DNA from: Spirochaetia bacterium
GTDB lineage: Bacteria > Spirochaetota > Leptospiria > Turneriellales > JAOUFE01
Length of the DNA stretch: 41,891 bases
Assembly: GCA_029857955.1 (NCBI GenBank)
Contig: JAOUFY010000022.1
Span: 1 to 41,891, forward strand
Direction of reading: 5' to 3'
Position 1 is the stretch's first letter; each line of letters starts with the position of its first letter. Of this stretch, positions 1 to 8,445 are shown piece by piece. A program made the position numbers and the translations under genes. Under the pieces are notes generated by a model. The model had not been told where the DNA came from. It worked only from the letters and a program-made list of their open reading frames with translations, and searched no databases.

Positions 1-19
1 ATTTAACATTGAATCATAA

Positions 20-241
20 ATGATCATTGAGGTTAAGATTCACCCCGGCTCCAGTCAGAAAAAAATTGTAAAAAAAAATAAAATTTATCATGTTTACATT
101 CATTCTCTGCCAGAAAAAGGAAAGGCAAACAAAGAATCTATCGAAATTTTATCAAAATACTTTAACATTGGCGTAAAATCAATCATTATTCAAAATGGTA
201 AATTATCTAAAAACAAAATAATTGAGTTAACCGGGAAGTAA
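20..241 (+). CDS. DUF167 / YggU family protein
   Basis: A 73-residue protein of the small DUF167 (YggU/UPF0235) family, whose biochemical role is not established. The family pattern is visible: a basic 'VKIHPGSSQKKI' start, the 'LPEKGKANKESIEILSKYF' core with the conserved KANxE-type helix, and a C-terminal strand-turn-helix ending 'SKNKIIELTG'. It is slightly shorter than the roughly 90-100 residues usual for the family. The ATG at 20 is the first in frame. Its last 15 nt overlap the convergent PilZ gene. The upstream partner lies outside the window, so the operon context is unknown. Confidence 0.85.
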   Translation: MIIEVKIHPGSSQKKIVKKNKIYHVYIHSLPEKGKANKESIEILSKYFNIGVKSIIIQNGKLSKNKIIELTGK

Positions 242-1345
242 TTCTACCATCGAATGATACCTGGTTGAATCAGAACTCTTTGTTGAAAAACCTATAATTT
301 TAATACCTATGATTAGATCATCATTATCTTTTGCAAGGTAAATGATTTCACTAGAAACAGTAACAGGTTGTGTTAATTTAAATATCACATCAAAAGTTAA
401 ACCATTTTGTTCTGGCATCAACCTCTTTAATTCTTCGTGTTCAATTTTAATGCACATACCCTCGTTTGAAATATTAACAATTTTCTGTCGTTCATTAATC
501 ATCACCGTGTTAGAATCGCGCATTTTTTGAACGATTTCAGCTCCTGTTTTAAGTAAAACATCTGCCTGACCTATGTCGATGGGTTTTGTTTTTGAAATCA
601 ATTGAATATAGCCGAGAGGTATTGGAATACCATCGTGCCCAGTATAAATAATAGGAACGATCATTTCTGAAACAATTTTTTTATCTTTATATTCTCTCAT
701 TAAGTCTGTCAACTCACTGTCCGTTGATTTGAAATAGTTTATAAATTTTTCTGGATCGTCAGACTCATATGATTTTTCATCACCTGTATTTTTTATATAT
801 AATATTTTGCAGGTTTTTCTTACAATTTCATGCTTTTCTTTTGTTTTATCAAAAACATCAACAATCACTTCATCGGCGTGTTTTGTAAGCATTTGCTGGT
901 ATTGTTTTAAGTGAACTTTAACTGAAGTCGGTATATTAAATAATGAAGCATTGATGACATTACGAGATACTCTTAAATTACCAATGCTGACTACATTAAA
1001 ATCTACTAACTTACGAATATGTTTTCTTTCATCAACCGCAACATTGACGGCTTGAATATGAATTCTGTATCTTTCAGGTGAAACTGTTTCTTCTACAGTT
1101 CCATGGAATTCAATATATTTTTTAAACAAACTATACATAGTGATTTCATTTGATACTTTTAATTTTGTATCAACAATAACCCTGGACTTTTCTTCTAGTT
1201 TAATTCCGGTAATAAATCCGCCAGTATTATCATTTTTCAAGAAATAAGGTTTATTGATAAAATATTTTTCAATCATGTGCATTTTTCGTGCATCGTCTGT
1301 TAATGTTTGAAACTTTCGGGTTTCTTTTTCATGAATCAATTTCAT
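227..1345 (-). CDS. PilZ-domain protein (DUF1577-like), probable c-di-GMP effector
   Basis: A 372-residue cytoplasmic protein with no signal peptide or membrane segment. The C-terminal ~110 residues have the look of a PilZ fold: 'NERQKIVNISNEGMCIKI' resembles the PilZ 'D/NxSxxG' core, followed by alternating strands 'LTFDVIFKL' and 'DDLIIGIKIIGFS'. The canonical RxxxR part is reduced to 'NERQK', so nucleotide binding is uncertain. The N-terminal half (about residues 25-130) has a second beta-rich region, 'YIEFHGTVEETVSPERYRIHIQ', reminiscent of leptospiral DUF1577 proteins. PilZ proteins usually read c-di-GMP, and a diguanylate cyclase is encoded at 12785-13705. The gene is monocistronic, with a 173-bp AT-rich gap upstream. 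The PilZ call is moderately sure; the DUF1577 link comes from memory of the family. Confidence 0.7.
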   Translation of the reverse strand: MKLIHEKETRKFQTLTDDARKMHMIEKYFINKPYFLKNDNTGGFITGIKLEEKSRVIVDTKLKVSNEITMYSLFKKYIEFHGTVEETVSPERYRIHIQAVNVAVDERKHIRKLVDFNVVSIGNLRVSRNVINASLFNIPTSVKVHLKQYQQMLTKHADEVIVDVFDKTKEKHEIVRKTCKILYIKNTGDEKSYESDDPEKFINYFKSTDSELTDLMREYKDKKIVSEMIVPIIYTGHDGIPIPLGYIQLISKTKPIDIGQADVLLKTGAEIVQKMRDSNTVMINERQKIVNISNEGMCIKIEHEELKRLMPEQNGLTFDVIFKLTQPVTVSSEIIYLAKDNDDLIIGIKIIGFSTKSSDSTRYHSMVELLPG

Positions 1346-1518
1346 AATTTAAATAATAATGGGTAAATTACGCGTAAAGTATTTTTATCGTAGTTAAATA
1401 ATGTTTAAATTAATTTTAAAATATTTAAAAAGATTCAGCACATATTAACGTTACAAAAAAATGAAATTAAATATTTCTTGATAATATTATAAACAAGAAT
1501 ATTTTTACATAATGTACT

Positions 1519-1893
1519 CTAATTTGATTCTAAATATTTAATGGCTTCTTCTAAAGAAGAGACAGCAATACCGTCATAACCGGCTTCCTTAGCAGTAGTT
1601 TTAAATTGCAACAATCCACTTACGCTTTTATCAACAATGCGTACCAACCTTTTAATGCCTTTTTGAGCAACTTTAATTTGAGCATCTTTGATAATTTGAG
1701 CTCCTTTTGCTGTGGCCGGTCGAAATTCTGAAATATCATTTATAATATCAAAATTAGGTTGTAGTTTTTCCAGTTCTGATAAAAATTTGTCACTAGCCTC
1801 TTTAACCTGCTCATCTCGAAAAAAACCTTTAAGTTTCATATAAATTCTGTTTTTTTCAGGTTTTGCGTATATATCATAAATATTTTCTTGCAT
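1519..1893 (-). CDS. STAS/SpoIIAA-like small protein
   Basis: A 124-residue soluble protein. It starts with a short beta-rich stretch ('DIYAKPEKNRIYMKLKGFF') and then has a helix 'DEQVKEASDKFLSELEKLQ'. The central 'FDIINDISEFRPATAKGAQIIKDAQ' strand-loop-helix resembles the core of SpoIIAA-like/STAS domains, where a Ser/Thr can be a phosphorylation or binding site. The C-terminus 'RLVRIVDKSV...LEEAIKYLES' fits the last strand and helix. Such proteins can act as anti-sigma-factor antagonists or lipid/ligand-binding modules, but no partner kinase or sigma factor is nearby. It stands alone between the PilZ gene and htpG. The fold assignment is an inference. Confidence 0.55.
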   Translation of the reverse strand: MQENIYDIYAKPEKNRIYMKLKGFFRDEQVKEASDKFLSELEKLQPNFDIINDISEFRPATAKGAQIIKDAQIKVAQKGIKRLVRIVDKSVSGLLQFKTTAKEAGYDGIAVSSLEEAIKYLESN

Positions 1894-2033
1894 ATTAATA
1901 CATCATACACATTTAATTTCCAATTGTAAAGCAAAAATGCTAAACAATTAAAATTTTTAGTAAAACGTTATAATAAAATTAATACGTTATGAGTTAGTTA
2001 TTGTTTAAATACAAGTTTCAAAATTTAATTCTA

Positions 2034-2124
2034 GACCCAATATACAAATTTATATCGGGTCGATGCAGCTTTTATTTTAAATTAAGCGTGCGTCTTAAAA
2101 ATCCATAGATGGTTTTTGGGACGC
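2034..2124. repeat. Two hairpins downstream of htpG
   Basis: Between htpG and the STAS-like gene there are two inverted repeats. One pairs gcgtc (2090-2094) with gacgc (2120-2124) and continues inward through an A5/T5 and CC/GG stem around 'atagat'. The other pairs gaccc (2034-2038) with gggtc (2057-2061) around an AT-rich palindrome. They lie just past the htpG stop and may end its transcript. Neither is followed by a clean U run on the minus strand, so they are not textbook intrinsic terminators. Confidence 0.4.
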
Positions 2125-2139
2125 TTACTAAGTAGTTTT

Positions 2140-4029
2140 TTAAACTAGAGATTGATCCATATACGAAAATAATTTTTCAACCAGTTTATTGGGATTATCC
2201 AGCTTGTCTTCAAGCAGCAATAAAGCTTCGAATATGGTATTTACAGTACTTTCAAGTTCCTGAGATTTAGGTTCTCTTTCATGAATAGCTATTAGTTTTT
2301 TAACTAAAGGATGGGAAAGGTTGATTTCCATATTTTTTTTAGCTGATTTATAATTCGGATCCATCATTTTCATCATTTGTTCCATATGAGGATTTAACGC
2401 TCCCTTATTACTCACAAGCGAACATGGACTTGAAACCAGTCGATTACTTTCCTTGACTTCGTCTATTTTATCACTTAAAATATCCTTAATTCTTCCAATG
2501 AAATCCTTTTTAACTGTTTCGTCAATTTTTTCAGAATTGTCGTTTTCTGGAGCTTTGACTTCCGCTTTTTCTACGTGTATAATCTCCATGTCCTGGTACT
2601 TTCCAATTACGGGCATGAGGTATTCGTCGATCATATCGGTGATGTACAATACTTCAAAACCTTGATTGGCAAAATATTCAATATTTGGATTTGATTTTAA
2701 AGCATCCAGATTTCTTCCTGCGATGTAATAAATTTTATCTTGCCCTGGCTTTAAGCGACTTACGTATTCTGAAAAGCTTGTAAATTCGCCGTCATTTAGA
2801 GCGCTTGTTTTAAACCTTAACAAACTGATCAGCTTGTCTTTATTTTCATAATCAGATTCAACGCCCTCTTTCATGATACTTGAAAAGTTTTTATAAAATT
2901 TTAAATATTTTTCTTTATCATTTTCAGCCCACCCTTCAAGTAACTTTAGAATTTTTGACGTAAGCGCTTTTTTAATTTTACCAAGTACAGCGCTGTGTTG
3001 AGTAACTTCGCGCGAAACATTTAAAGGTAAATCTTCTGAATCAACGACTCCTCGTAAAAATCGCAGGTACGGCGGTAAAAGATCTTTACAGTCATTTTGT
3101 ATAAACACTTTTTTTACATACAAATGAACATGAAAATCATCCGGTTTTTGAAAAATGTCACCTGTTGATTTTTCTGGTATAAATAAAAGTCCGCTATAGG
3201 TAAGCGGCGCTTCTGCATTAACCTGAATATGGCCAAGGGGATCATTAAAATCATGTGAGATAAATTTATAAAATTCGTTAAGATCTTCTGGTTTTACTTC
3301 TGATGGTTTTTTACGCCAAAGCGCAGAAGATTTATTAACATGTTCTTCGCCAAGATAAATGGGAAACTCAACAAAGTTGGAATATTTTTGAATGATATTT
3401 TTTACCTGATACTGACCGGTATACTCTTTATCCTCGCTTTTTAACTGGATAATGATCTCAGTTCCACGATCAGCTTTTTCAATGGGAGTAATTGTGTATT
3501 TTCCAGTTCCCTTCGACTTCCATTCGACAGCTTTTTCGGATGGATGAACAGATTTAGTACGAACACGTACTTCTTCTGCTACCATAAAAACAGAATAAAA
3601 GCCTACGCCAAATTGACCAATTAAATCCATATTTTCTTTTTTTTCATTTTTCGCAGCTGCTTCTTTTAAAAACTTAAGCGTACCTGATTTAGCAATTGTT
3701 CCGATGTTTGCTTTAAGTTCATCTTCTGACATCCCGATTCCGTTGTCTCGAATGATGAGCTGGTTCTTTTTTTCATCCATTTCAATGTTAATTTTTAATT
3801 CTTCTCCAGCTCCGAGGATCTCGGTGTTTGTTAATTCTATAAATCGAATTTTCTGAAGAGCATCTGATGCATTAGAAATAAGCTCACGCATAAAAATTTC
3901 TTTGTGAGTATACAACGAATGTATAATCAGATGCATCAATTGATCCATCTCGGCTTCAAAAGCAAATTCCTGTGCGTTACCTGTATTTTTTTCTTCTTTA
4001 CTTACATTTTTGTTCTTTTCTTTATCCAT
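2140..4029 (-). CDS. htpG: Molecular chaperone HtpG (Hsp90)
   Basis: A 629-residue cytosolic Hsp90, the usual bacterial length. The N-terminal GHKL ATPase shows 'HSLYTHKEIFMRELISNASDAL' (metal/ATP-binding Glu and Asn), 'IRDNGIGMSEDEL' and 'IGQFGVGFYSVFMVAEEV'. The middle domain carries 'KVFIQNDCKDLLPPYLRFLRGVVDSEDLPLNVSRE', with the catalytic Arg loop, and the C-terminus is the dimerisation domain. There is a charged extension before the first helix, 'MDKEKNKNVSKEEKNTGNAQ'. The ATG at 4029 is preceded by an AGGGAG ribosome binding site about 8 nt upstream, which fixes the start. I found no CIRCE element in the 98-bp upstream gap. It is monocistronic. Confidence 0.98.
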   Translation of the reverse strand: MDKEKNKNVSKEEKNTGNAQEFAFEAEMDQLMHLIIHSLYTHKEIFMRELISNASDALQKIRFIELTNTEILGAGEELKINIEMDEKKNQLIIRDNGIGMSEDELKANIGTIAKSGTLKFLKEAAAKNEKKENMDLIGQFGVGFYSVFMVAEEVRVRTKSVHPSEKAVEWKSKGTGKYTITPIEKADRGTEIIIQLKSEDKEYTGQYQVKNIIQKYSNFVEFPIYLGEEHVNKSSALWRKKPSEVKPEDLNEFYKFISHDFNDPLGHIQVNAEAPLTYSGLLFIPEKSTGDIFQKPDDFHVHLYVKKVFIQNDCKDLLPPYLRFLRGVVDSEDLPLNVSREVTQHSAVLGKIKKALTSKILKLLEGWAENDKEKYLKFYKNFSSIMKEGVESDYENKDKLISLLRFKTSALNDGEFTSFSEYVSRLKPGQDKIYYIAGRNLDALKSNPNIEYFANQGFEVLYITDMIDEYLMPVIGKYQDMEIIHVEKAEVKAPENDNSEKIDETVKKDFIGRIKDILSDKIDEVKESNRLVSSPCSLVSNKGALNPHMEQMMKMMDPNYKSAKKNMEINLSHPLVKKLIAIHEREPKSQELESTVNTIFEALLLLEDKLDNPNKLVEKLFSYMDQSLV

Positions 4030-4127
4030 TATAAACTCCCTGTTTTTTTAAAATTCATTATTATAAATAATCTCATTTTTAAGTTTTTAAGCTTACACAT
4101 TATTTTAAAAATATTTTCTAACATATT

Positions 4128-5570
4128 TTAGCGATATTGGAAAACCTCTTCATTCCAACCGGTGTACATCATCGGAAGTTGAATGGATTTTTCTCTATTA
4201 ACATAATATTGCTTTTTTGAAAATCCTATAAATATCCACGGGGCATCGTCTCTGATCATTTCTTCAACAGCCTTCAGATTTTGCGATGTTACACCAGCAT
4301 TATCTATTATATAATCTAATTTTTCGTTTTTATAGTAAGAGCGATTTCCGCCGGAGCCTGAGTTTCGACTATGAAATAAAGGAACAATAAAATTTTCAGC
4401 ATGCGGGTAGTCAGCTATCCATTTCAATAAATAAATACCGGTTCTTTTTTCATTGTTAATTTTCAGCAAAGTTGACAAATCAACAATTTTAATCCTGGAT
4501 GTAATTTTACAATCGTGCAAAACGCTTTTAATTACCATCGCTGATAATTGACGATCCCGATCTGATGGAGAATAAATATTGATGATTTCGTCACTATGAA
4601 AATTTGTGCAATTGTATTTCTCATCATAATGGTAAAACTCCGGCAAGGTGCCGTTTAAAATATCAGGAACAGGATAATCTGCGGGCTGGTATGAATTCAT
4701 TAGAATCTTTGAGGTAACATTTTTTCGGTCAAATTTATAATTTAGTGCCTGTCGAAATGCGCGATCATTTAACAAGGATTTTTCATCAGAAACTATCGCG
4801 GCATACATTACGATCGGTTCGGTAACATTTATTGAATCATATGTTGTTTTATTATTTTTTAAAAATCGAAAAATACCGTCGGCTTCGTAAACATCCAAAA
4901 GGTTTTGTTGATAATAAAACCATCTACTGGAATCGGAAGAAATAACTTTATAATCAAGTTTAAAACCTAATGAACTGCTCAATTCAACTGATCCTTGTTG
5001 AAAATCTGTCACTGAAAATGTTGAAGCGCCTGAAAATTGATTATTTTTAACGTTATCAGCTTTTGAATAAACGGCACATTGAGGTAGACTCAATAAATAC
5101 TTTTGCCTTTGCCATAGATTTTCATTTACATTATTTATAATAAATACAACTCCATATCGATTTACAGCTCTGATATCGACGATCTTGTCGAGAGTCCATG
5201 GTTGACGAGCTGATGATTTTAATCTTAAAAGACTGTATACGACATCTTCAGCAGTTAGCTCGGCTTTAGAAGTATCATTAAAATATATTCCATGTTTTAT
5301 AGTGACATATACAGAATCAACAGCAATGTAAGAACTTTCTACAAGATCGTTGATCACATTACCCATGACATCTGTTGTGTATAAGTTTCGGTGAAGTAAA
5401 TTTAAAATGATTCCGGAAGTTTCATCAACACTGTTTACAGGATCAAACGATTCTATGTTTTCTTTAATAGCCAGATGATAAACTTTTTTTTGACTGGAAT
5501 TAAATAAATTATTTTGCTTACAACTCACAATGTTAATCATAATCAAAAACAAAATGATATTCTGCATCAT
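4128..5570 (-). CDS. Oligopeptide-type ABC transporter solute-binding lipoprotein (SBP family 5)
   Basis: A 480-residue exported binding protein. The frame stays open upstream through two tRNA genes, so the start was chosen at the paired ATG codons at 5570/5567, which begin a hydrophobic stretch 'MMQNIILFLIMINIVSCK' ending in a lipobox (IVSC). Family-5 features are 'NIESFDPVNSVDETSGIILNLLHRNL' near the mature N-terminus, 'FNDTSKAELTAEDVVYSLLRL', and the late 'KWIADYPHAENFIVPLFHS' motif. It probably captures peptides or similar solutes, but no permease or ATPase genes adjoin it. The signal peptide lacks the usual basic residues, so a non-ATG start a few codons upstream is possible. It lies directly behind the tRNA operon. 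Confidence 0.85.
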   Translation of the reverse strand: MMQNIILFLIMINIVSCKQNNLFNSSQKKVYHLAIKENIESFDPVNSVDETSGIILNLLHRNLYTTDVMGNVINDLVESSYIAVDSVYVTIKHGIYFNDTSKAELTAEDVVYSLLRLKSSARQPWTLDKIVDIRAVNRYGVVFIINNVNENLWQRQKYLLSLPQCAVYSKADNVKNNQFSGASTFSVTDFQQGSVELSSSLGFKLDYKVISSDSSRWFYYQQNLLDVYEADGIFRFLKNNKTTYDSINVTEPIVMYAAIVSDEKSLLNDRAFRQALNYKFDRKNVTSKILMNSYQPADYPVPDILNGTLPEFYHYDEKYNCTNFHSDEIINIYSPSDRDRQLSAMVIKSVLHDCKITSRIKIVDLSTLLKINNEKRTGIYLLKWIADYPHAENFIVPLFHSRNSGSGGNRSYYKNEKLDYIIDNAGVTSQNLKAVEEMIRDDAPWIFIGFSKKQYYVNREKSIQLPMMYTGWNEEVFQYR

Positions 5571-5612
5571 GAACAAATGCAGCCTGTCAAAATATTCATA
5601 CGCTTCTTTGTA

Positions 5613-5642
5613 AATATAGCGCTGCCCATTGTATTTTGACAA
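5613..5642 (-). promoter_or_regulatory. Candidate promoter for the solute-binding protein gene
   Basis: On the minus strand there is TTGTCA (5637-5642) as a -35, an 18-nt spacer, and TATATT (5613-5618) as a -10. It lies between the last tRNA and the ATG at 5570, and would give a leader of about 35 nt. It matches the general sigma-70 consensus by eye only. Read-through from the tRNA operon is the alternative. Confidence 0.4.
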
Positions 5643-5662
5643 AAAATTATTGAACAAGAATG

Positions 5663-5734
<72 letters not shown>

Positions 5735-5749
5735 GATTATAAAACCAAC

Positions 5750-5831
5750 TGCGAGCGGAGGGACTTGAACCCCTACGCCTTGCGGCACCAGATCCTAAGT
5801 CTGGCGTGTCTACCAATTTCACCACGCTCGC
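5750..5831 (-). tRNA. tRNA-Leu (TAG)
   Basis: A type II tRNA of 82 nt with acceptor GCGAGCG/CGCTCGC, anticodon arm CCAGA-CTTAGGA-TCTGG (anticodon TAG, reads CUN codons), a short extra arm typical of Leu tRNAs, and a T arm with GGTTCAAG. The discriminator is A, as expected for Leu. CCA is not encoded. It is 15 nt upstream of tRNA-Gly in transcription order. Confidence 0.96.
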
Positions 5832-5845
5832 TAAAATACTCTCTA

Positions 5846-5919
<74 letters not shown>

Positions 5920-6010
5920 TTTCATTTATTTTATCGATCATACTTTTTGTACTTTCGACACAACGGATAAAAATAAATTACAACACCCGCTGTCAAACAT
6001 CAATTAGCTG

Positions 6011-6084
6011 GGTGGTCGACGGGGCTTGAACCCGCGACCGCAGGAATCACAATCCTGAGCTCTGCCAACTGAGCTACGACCACC
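6011..6084 (-). tRNA. tRNA-His (GTG)
   Basis: The anticodon arm CAGGA-TTGTGAT-TCCTG has anticodon GTG. The acceptor begins GGTGGTCG and ends CGACCACC, so the extra G at position -1 opposite C73, the hallmark of His tRNAs, is encoded. The D arm is 'AGCTCAGTTGGCAGAGC'. A full CCA is not encoded. Confidence 0.97.
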
Positions 6085-6090
6085 ATTTTT

Positions 6091-6119
6091 CCTGAAAATG
6101 AGAATTTTACATTTTCAGG
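6091..6119. repeat. Perfect 10-bp inverted repeat between tRNA-His and tRNA-Arg(TCT)
   Basis: cctgaaaatg (6091-6100) and cattttcagg (6110-6119) are perfect reverse complements around a 9-nt AT-rich loop. The hairpin sits in the 80-nt spacer of the tRNA precursor. On the minus strand it is followed by A residues, not U, so it does not look like a terminator. A role as an RNase processing site or a strengthened spacer is a guess. Confidence 0.6.
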
Positions 6120-6164
6120 TTATGAAGCCATCCTTCAGGCCAACCCTTCATATGACTTCATTTC

Positions 6165-6238
<74 letters not shown>

Positions 6239-6253
6239 TCTTAAAAAATAATT

Positions 6254-6325
6254 TCGGGATGACTGGACTTGAACCAGCGACCCTCAGTTCCCAAAACTGA
6301 TGCGCTACCACTGCGCTACATCCCG
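6254..6325 (-). tRNA. tRNA-Pro (TGG)
   Basis: This is the first gene of the minus-strand tRNA operon. The acceptor CGGGATG pairs with CATCCCG, with the C1-G72 pair typical of bacterial tRNA-Pro. The anticodon arm TCAGT-TTTGGGA-ACTGA has anticodon TGG, and the T loop is GGTTCAAGTCC. The discriminator is A and CCA is not encoded. Confidence 0.97.
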
Positions 6326-6344
6326 AAAATGTGATAGTCCAAAT

Positions 6345-6374
6345 TGTATAACTGGACAGACTGTCAATTGTAAA
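6345..6374 (-). promoter_or_regulatory. Candidate promoter of the six-tRNA operon
   Basis: The minus strand carries TTTACA (6369-6374), an 18-nt spacer and TATACA (6345-6350), about 20 nt upstream of the tRNA-Pro 5' end. The spacer contains an 11-bp palindrome GACAG-A-CTGTC (6355-6365). A competing TTGACA overlaps the region, but no well-placed -10 goes with it. This is a visual match only. Confidence 0.4.
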
Positions 6375-6478
6375 AGTATTCAAGTTAAGATAATTAAAAA
6401 AATTATTGTTATTTGATTTAAACAACTATTGAGCTGCATAATTATAATATAAATTTACATTTCTATAAAATCTTGCGT

Positions 6479-6525
6479 GGGGTAAGGCAGAACCATGTTT
6501 TGCCTCAGGGGCGTGCTACGCCCCT
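6479..6525 (-). repeat. GC-rich double-hairpin element, copy 1 (downstream of rsgA)
   Basis: On the plus strand the element reads GGGGTAAG, a hairpin AGGCA/TGCCT around an ACCATG-containing loop, CTCA, then a perfect hairpin AGGGGCGT-gct-ACGCCCCT (6507-6525). It starts 18 nt past the rsgA stop. It shares framework and orientation with the copy at 25769-25845, and more loosely with the one at 13794-13871. Its GC content contrasts sharply with the AT-rich flanks. It could end the purC-rsgA transcript, but no U tract follows directly on the minus strand. Confidence 0.65.
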
Positions 6526-6542
6526 ATAAATATTAAAATTTT

Positions 6543-7520
6543 TTAAGAAAGGTTTCTCATATCGCCTCTTCTGGGTTTCCAGTTTTCAAGCATGGACTTC
6601 ATGATGTTGCAGTACTGTTCATATCTAAATTGAGGAAAATCATGTTGTTGTAATGACAACTTTACCCCGCAATCAGGTTCGTCAAGATGCAGGCAATTAT
6701 CAAAGCGGCATTTAATGTCATTAAATTCATGAAATCCTGAAGCAATTTCAAACTTTGTGCGGTGCATTAAACCAAACTCGCGAATACCTGGTACATCAAT
6801 CAATTCAATTGAACCTTCCATTTCATACAAAACAGGATTTGTCGTTACATGCCGTCCTTTTAATACAATTTCAGTCATATCTGTTGCTTGAATTTTTTTT
6901 CCAAGCATTTGATTGATGAATGTACTTTTACCTACTCCGGATTCGCCAAAAGCGAGATAACGCCCTGGAGTTATCTCGTTTCGTAATTTTTTACTGATGC
7001 CATTGTTAAAAGATTCGTAAAAAACTCTGAAGTTTTGTTTTTCGAAATACTGCATAATTTCAAGCGCATGTATATATTCTGTCTTTTTGTTTTTATCATG
7101 AAAGTCCATTTTATTTAAAATCAATATCGGCTTGATTTTACAAAGGGCTGTCTCAACTAGAAGTCTTGCCAGCAGACCTCCATTTATCACAGGACAGTCC
7201 ATTGAAGATATCATAATGACTGCCGTTAAATTTGCTCCAAGAGTTTGTTTTTGATAAATCGTTGCTCTTTGAAAACTGTTTTTTCTGGGATAAAGTTCAA
7301 TGATGTTTGCTTCATCTTTTTCACCGTCGTCTACCTGGATTTCTACCACATCGCCAATGGTTAAAAGGTGTCTTTCTCTTGGCTCTAAATACGAAGTTGT
7401 TTTTTTTTCAAGCCTAAGCTTTCCCCTGGTTTTTGCCAGAATTATTTTTCTTGAGAAATGTTCACCTTCAGGTCTGACCTGGTAATAAGCTCCGTAAATG
7501 CCCACTACGGTTGCTTTCAT
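6543..7520 (-). CDS. rsgA: Ribosome small-subunit-dependent GTPase A
   Basis: A 325-residue circularly permuted GTPase (YjeQ/EngC) that assists late 30S subunit maturation. An N-terminal OB-fold contains 'REREHLLTIGDVVEIQVDDGE'-type sequence. The permuted GTPase order is visible: G4 'LNKMD' (~135-139) precedes G1 'GESGVGKST' (~192-200) and G3 'DVPG'. The C-terminal zinc finger is 'CRFDNCLHLDEPDCGV'. The ATG at 7520 overlaps the purQ stop by 4 nt (ATGA), so translation is probably coupled. It is last in the purC-purS-purQ-rsgA operon, and coupling it to purine genes is unusual. Confidence 0.97.
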   Translation of the reverse strand: MKATVVGIYGAYYQVRPEGEHFSRKIILAKTRGKLRLEKKTTSYLEPRERHLLTIGDVVEIQVDDGEKDEANIIELYPRKNSFQRATIYQKQTLGANLTAVIMISSMDCPVINGGLLARLLVETALCKIKPILILNKMDFHDKNKKTEYIHALEIMQYFEKQNFRVFYESFNNGISKKLRNEITPGRYLAFGESGVGKSTFINQMLGKKIQATDMTEIVLKGRHVTTNPVLYEMEGSIELIDVPGIREFGLMHRTKFEIASGFHEFNDIKCRFDNCLHLDEPDCGVKLSLQQHDFPQFRYEQYCNIMKSMLENWKPRRGDMRNLS

Positions 7521-8197
7521 ATCATTTTCAATAAAGTATCAAAAAAATATTTTCCTGGGGTATTGTTTGTATATGTAAAATCTTTGGTTGGCTCAAGCGC
7601 CCTTTCCGGGTGCGGCATTAGACCGACAATACGTCCTGCTGCGTCGGTGATACCGGCTATGTTTTCGGTAGAGCCATTAACATTATCAGCATATTTCATT
7701 AAAATACGATCTTCATCGATGAGTTGTTTTATGATATCTGCTGGAGCGATATAATTTCCTTCAGAATGTGAAACTGGAAGTTTAAATGGTTTTTCAATTT
7801 GTTTACTCCATTTACCGACAGCGTTAAGATCTACCCATTTGCAAATGTGTTTTAATTTTTCATTTCTAATTAAAGCTCCCGGTAAAAGACCGGTTTCGGT
7901 CAAGATTTGAAAACCGTTGCAGATACCAACTATCATTTTATTTTTAATCGCAGCTTCTTTTAATGAACGAATACTGATGGATCTAGCCGCAAGCGCGCCG
8001 CTTCGAAGATAATCTCCGTAGGAAAAACCGCCGGGTACAAAATAAATATCATGATCTGTATGAAAACTTTCAGTATGCCAGAGAAGTTCTGTTTTAATGC
8101 CGTATACATTTTCAAGTCCATGAATCAAGTCTTGCTCACAATTGGTTCCTGGAAAATATAAAATACCGGCTTTAATTTTTTTGTTTAAAACGCTCAT
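7517..8197 (-). CDS. purQ: Phosphoribosylformylglycinamidine synthase, glutaminase subunit
   Basis: A 226-residue class-I glutamine amidotransferase that supplies ammonia for step 4 of purine synthesis within the PurLQS complex. The nucleophile elbow is 'VGICNGFQ', with the catalytic Cys, and the His/Glu pair lies in 'LMPHPERALEP'. The N-terminus 'KAGILYFPGTNCEQD' is typical. It overlaps purS by 4 nt upstream and rsgA by 4 nt downstream. The PurL partner is not in this window. Confidence 0.97.
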   Translation of the reverse strand: MSVLNKKIKAGILYFPGTNCEQDLIHGLENVYGIKTELLWHTESFHTDHDIYFVPGGFSYGDYLRSGALAARSISIRSLKEAAIKNKMIVGICNGFQILTETGLLPGALIRNEKLKHICKWVDLNAVGKWSKQIEKPFKLPVSHSEGNYIAPADIIKQLIDEDRILMKYADNVNGSTENIAGITDAAGRIVGLMPHPERALEPTKDFTYTNNTPGKYFFDTLLKMI

Positions 8198-8445
8198 ACT
8201 TTTTCAACTTCAATTTCACATACTTCCATCACTGGATTAAACAACACTTCATCTGCAAGTTTTTGGAGTTTGTCAAGAGCGTCTTTATCAGAATCAGCAT
8301 CCATTAAAACATCAATCCATTTACCGACCCGAATTTCCCGAATTCCCGAATGATGAGTTTCTTTTAACTGAAGCTCTACTGCCTTACCCTGAGGCTCCAG
8401 CACTGATTTTTTAAACCTGACTTTTACTTTTCCCTGGTAATGCAT
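8194..8445 (-). CDS. purS: Phosphoribosylformylglycinamidine synthase, PurS subunit
   Basis: An 83-residue PurS, the small subunit that bridges PurQ and small-type PurL. Family features are the start 'YQGKVKVRFKKSVLEPQGKAVE' and 'IREIRVGKWIDVLMDADS', ending 'LFNPVMEVCEIEVE'. The start overlaps the end of purC by 22 nt and its stop overlaps purQ by 4 nt. Its presence implies that this organism uses the three-subunit FGAM synthase and not the fused large PurL. Confidence 0.95.
   Translation of the reverse strand: MHYQGKVKVRFKKSVLEPQGKAVELQLKETHHSGIREIRVGKWIDVLMDADSDKDALDKLQKLADEVLFNPVMEVCEIEVEKV

Noticed and set aside
4030-4127. CIRCE-type heat-shock operator upstream of htpG
   Set aside because: No TTAGCACTC-N9-GAGTGCTAA-like sequence is present.
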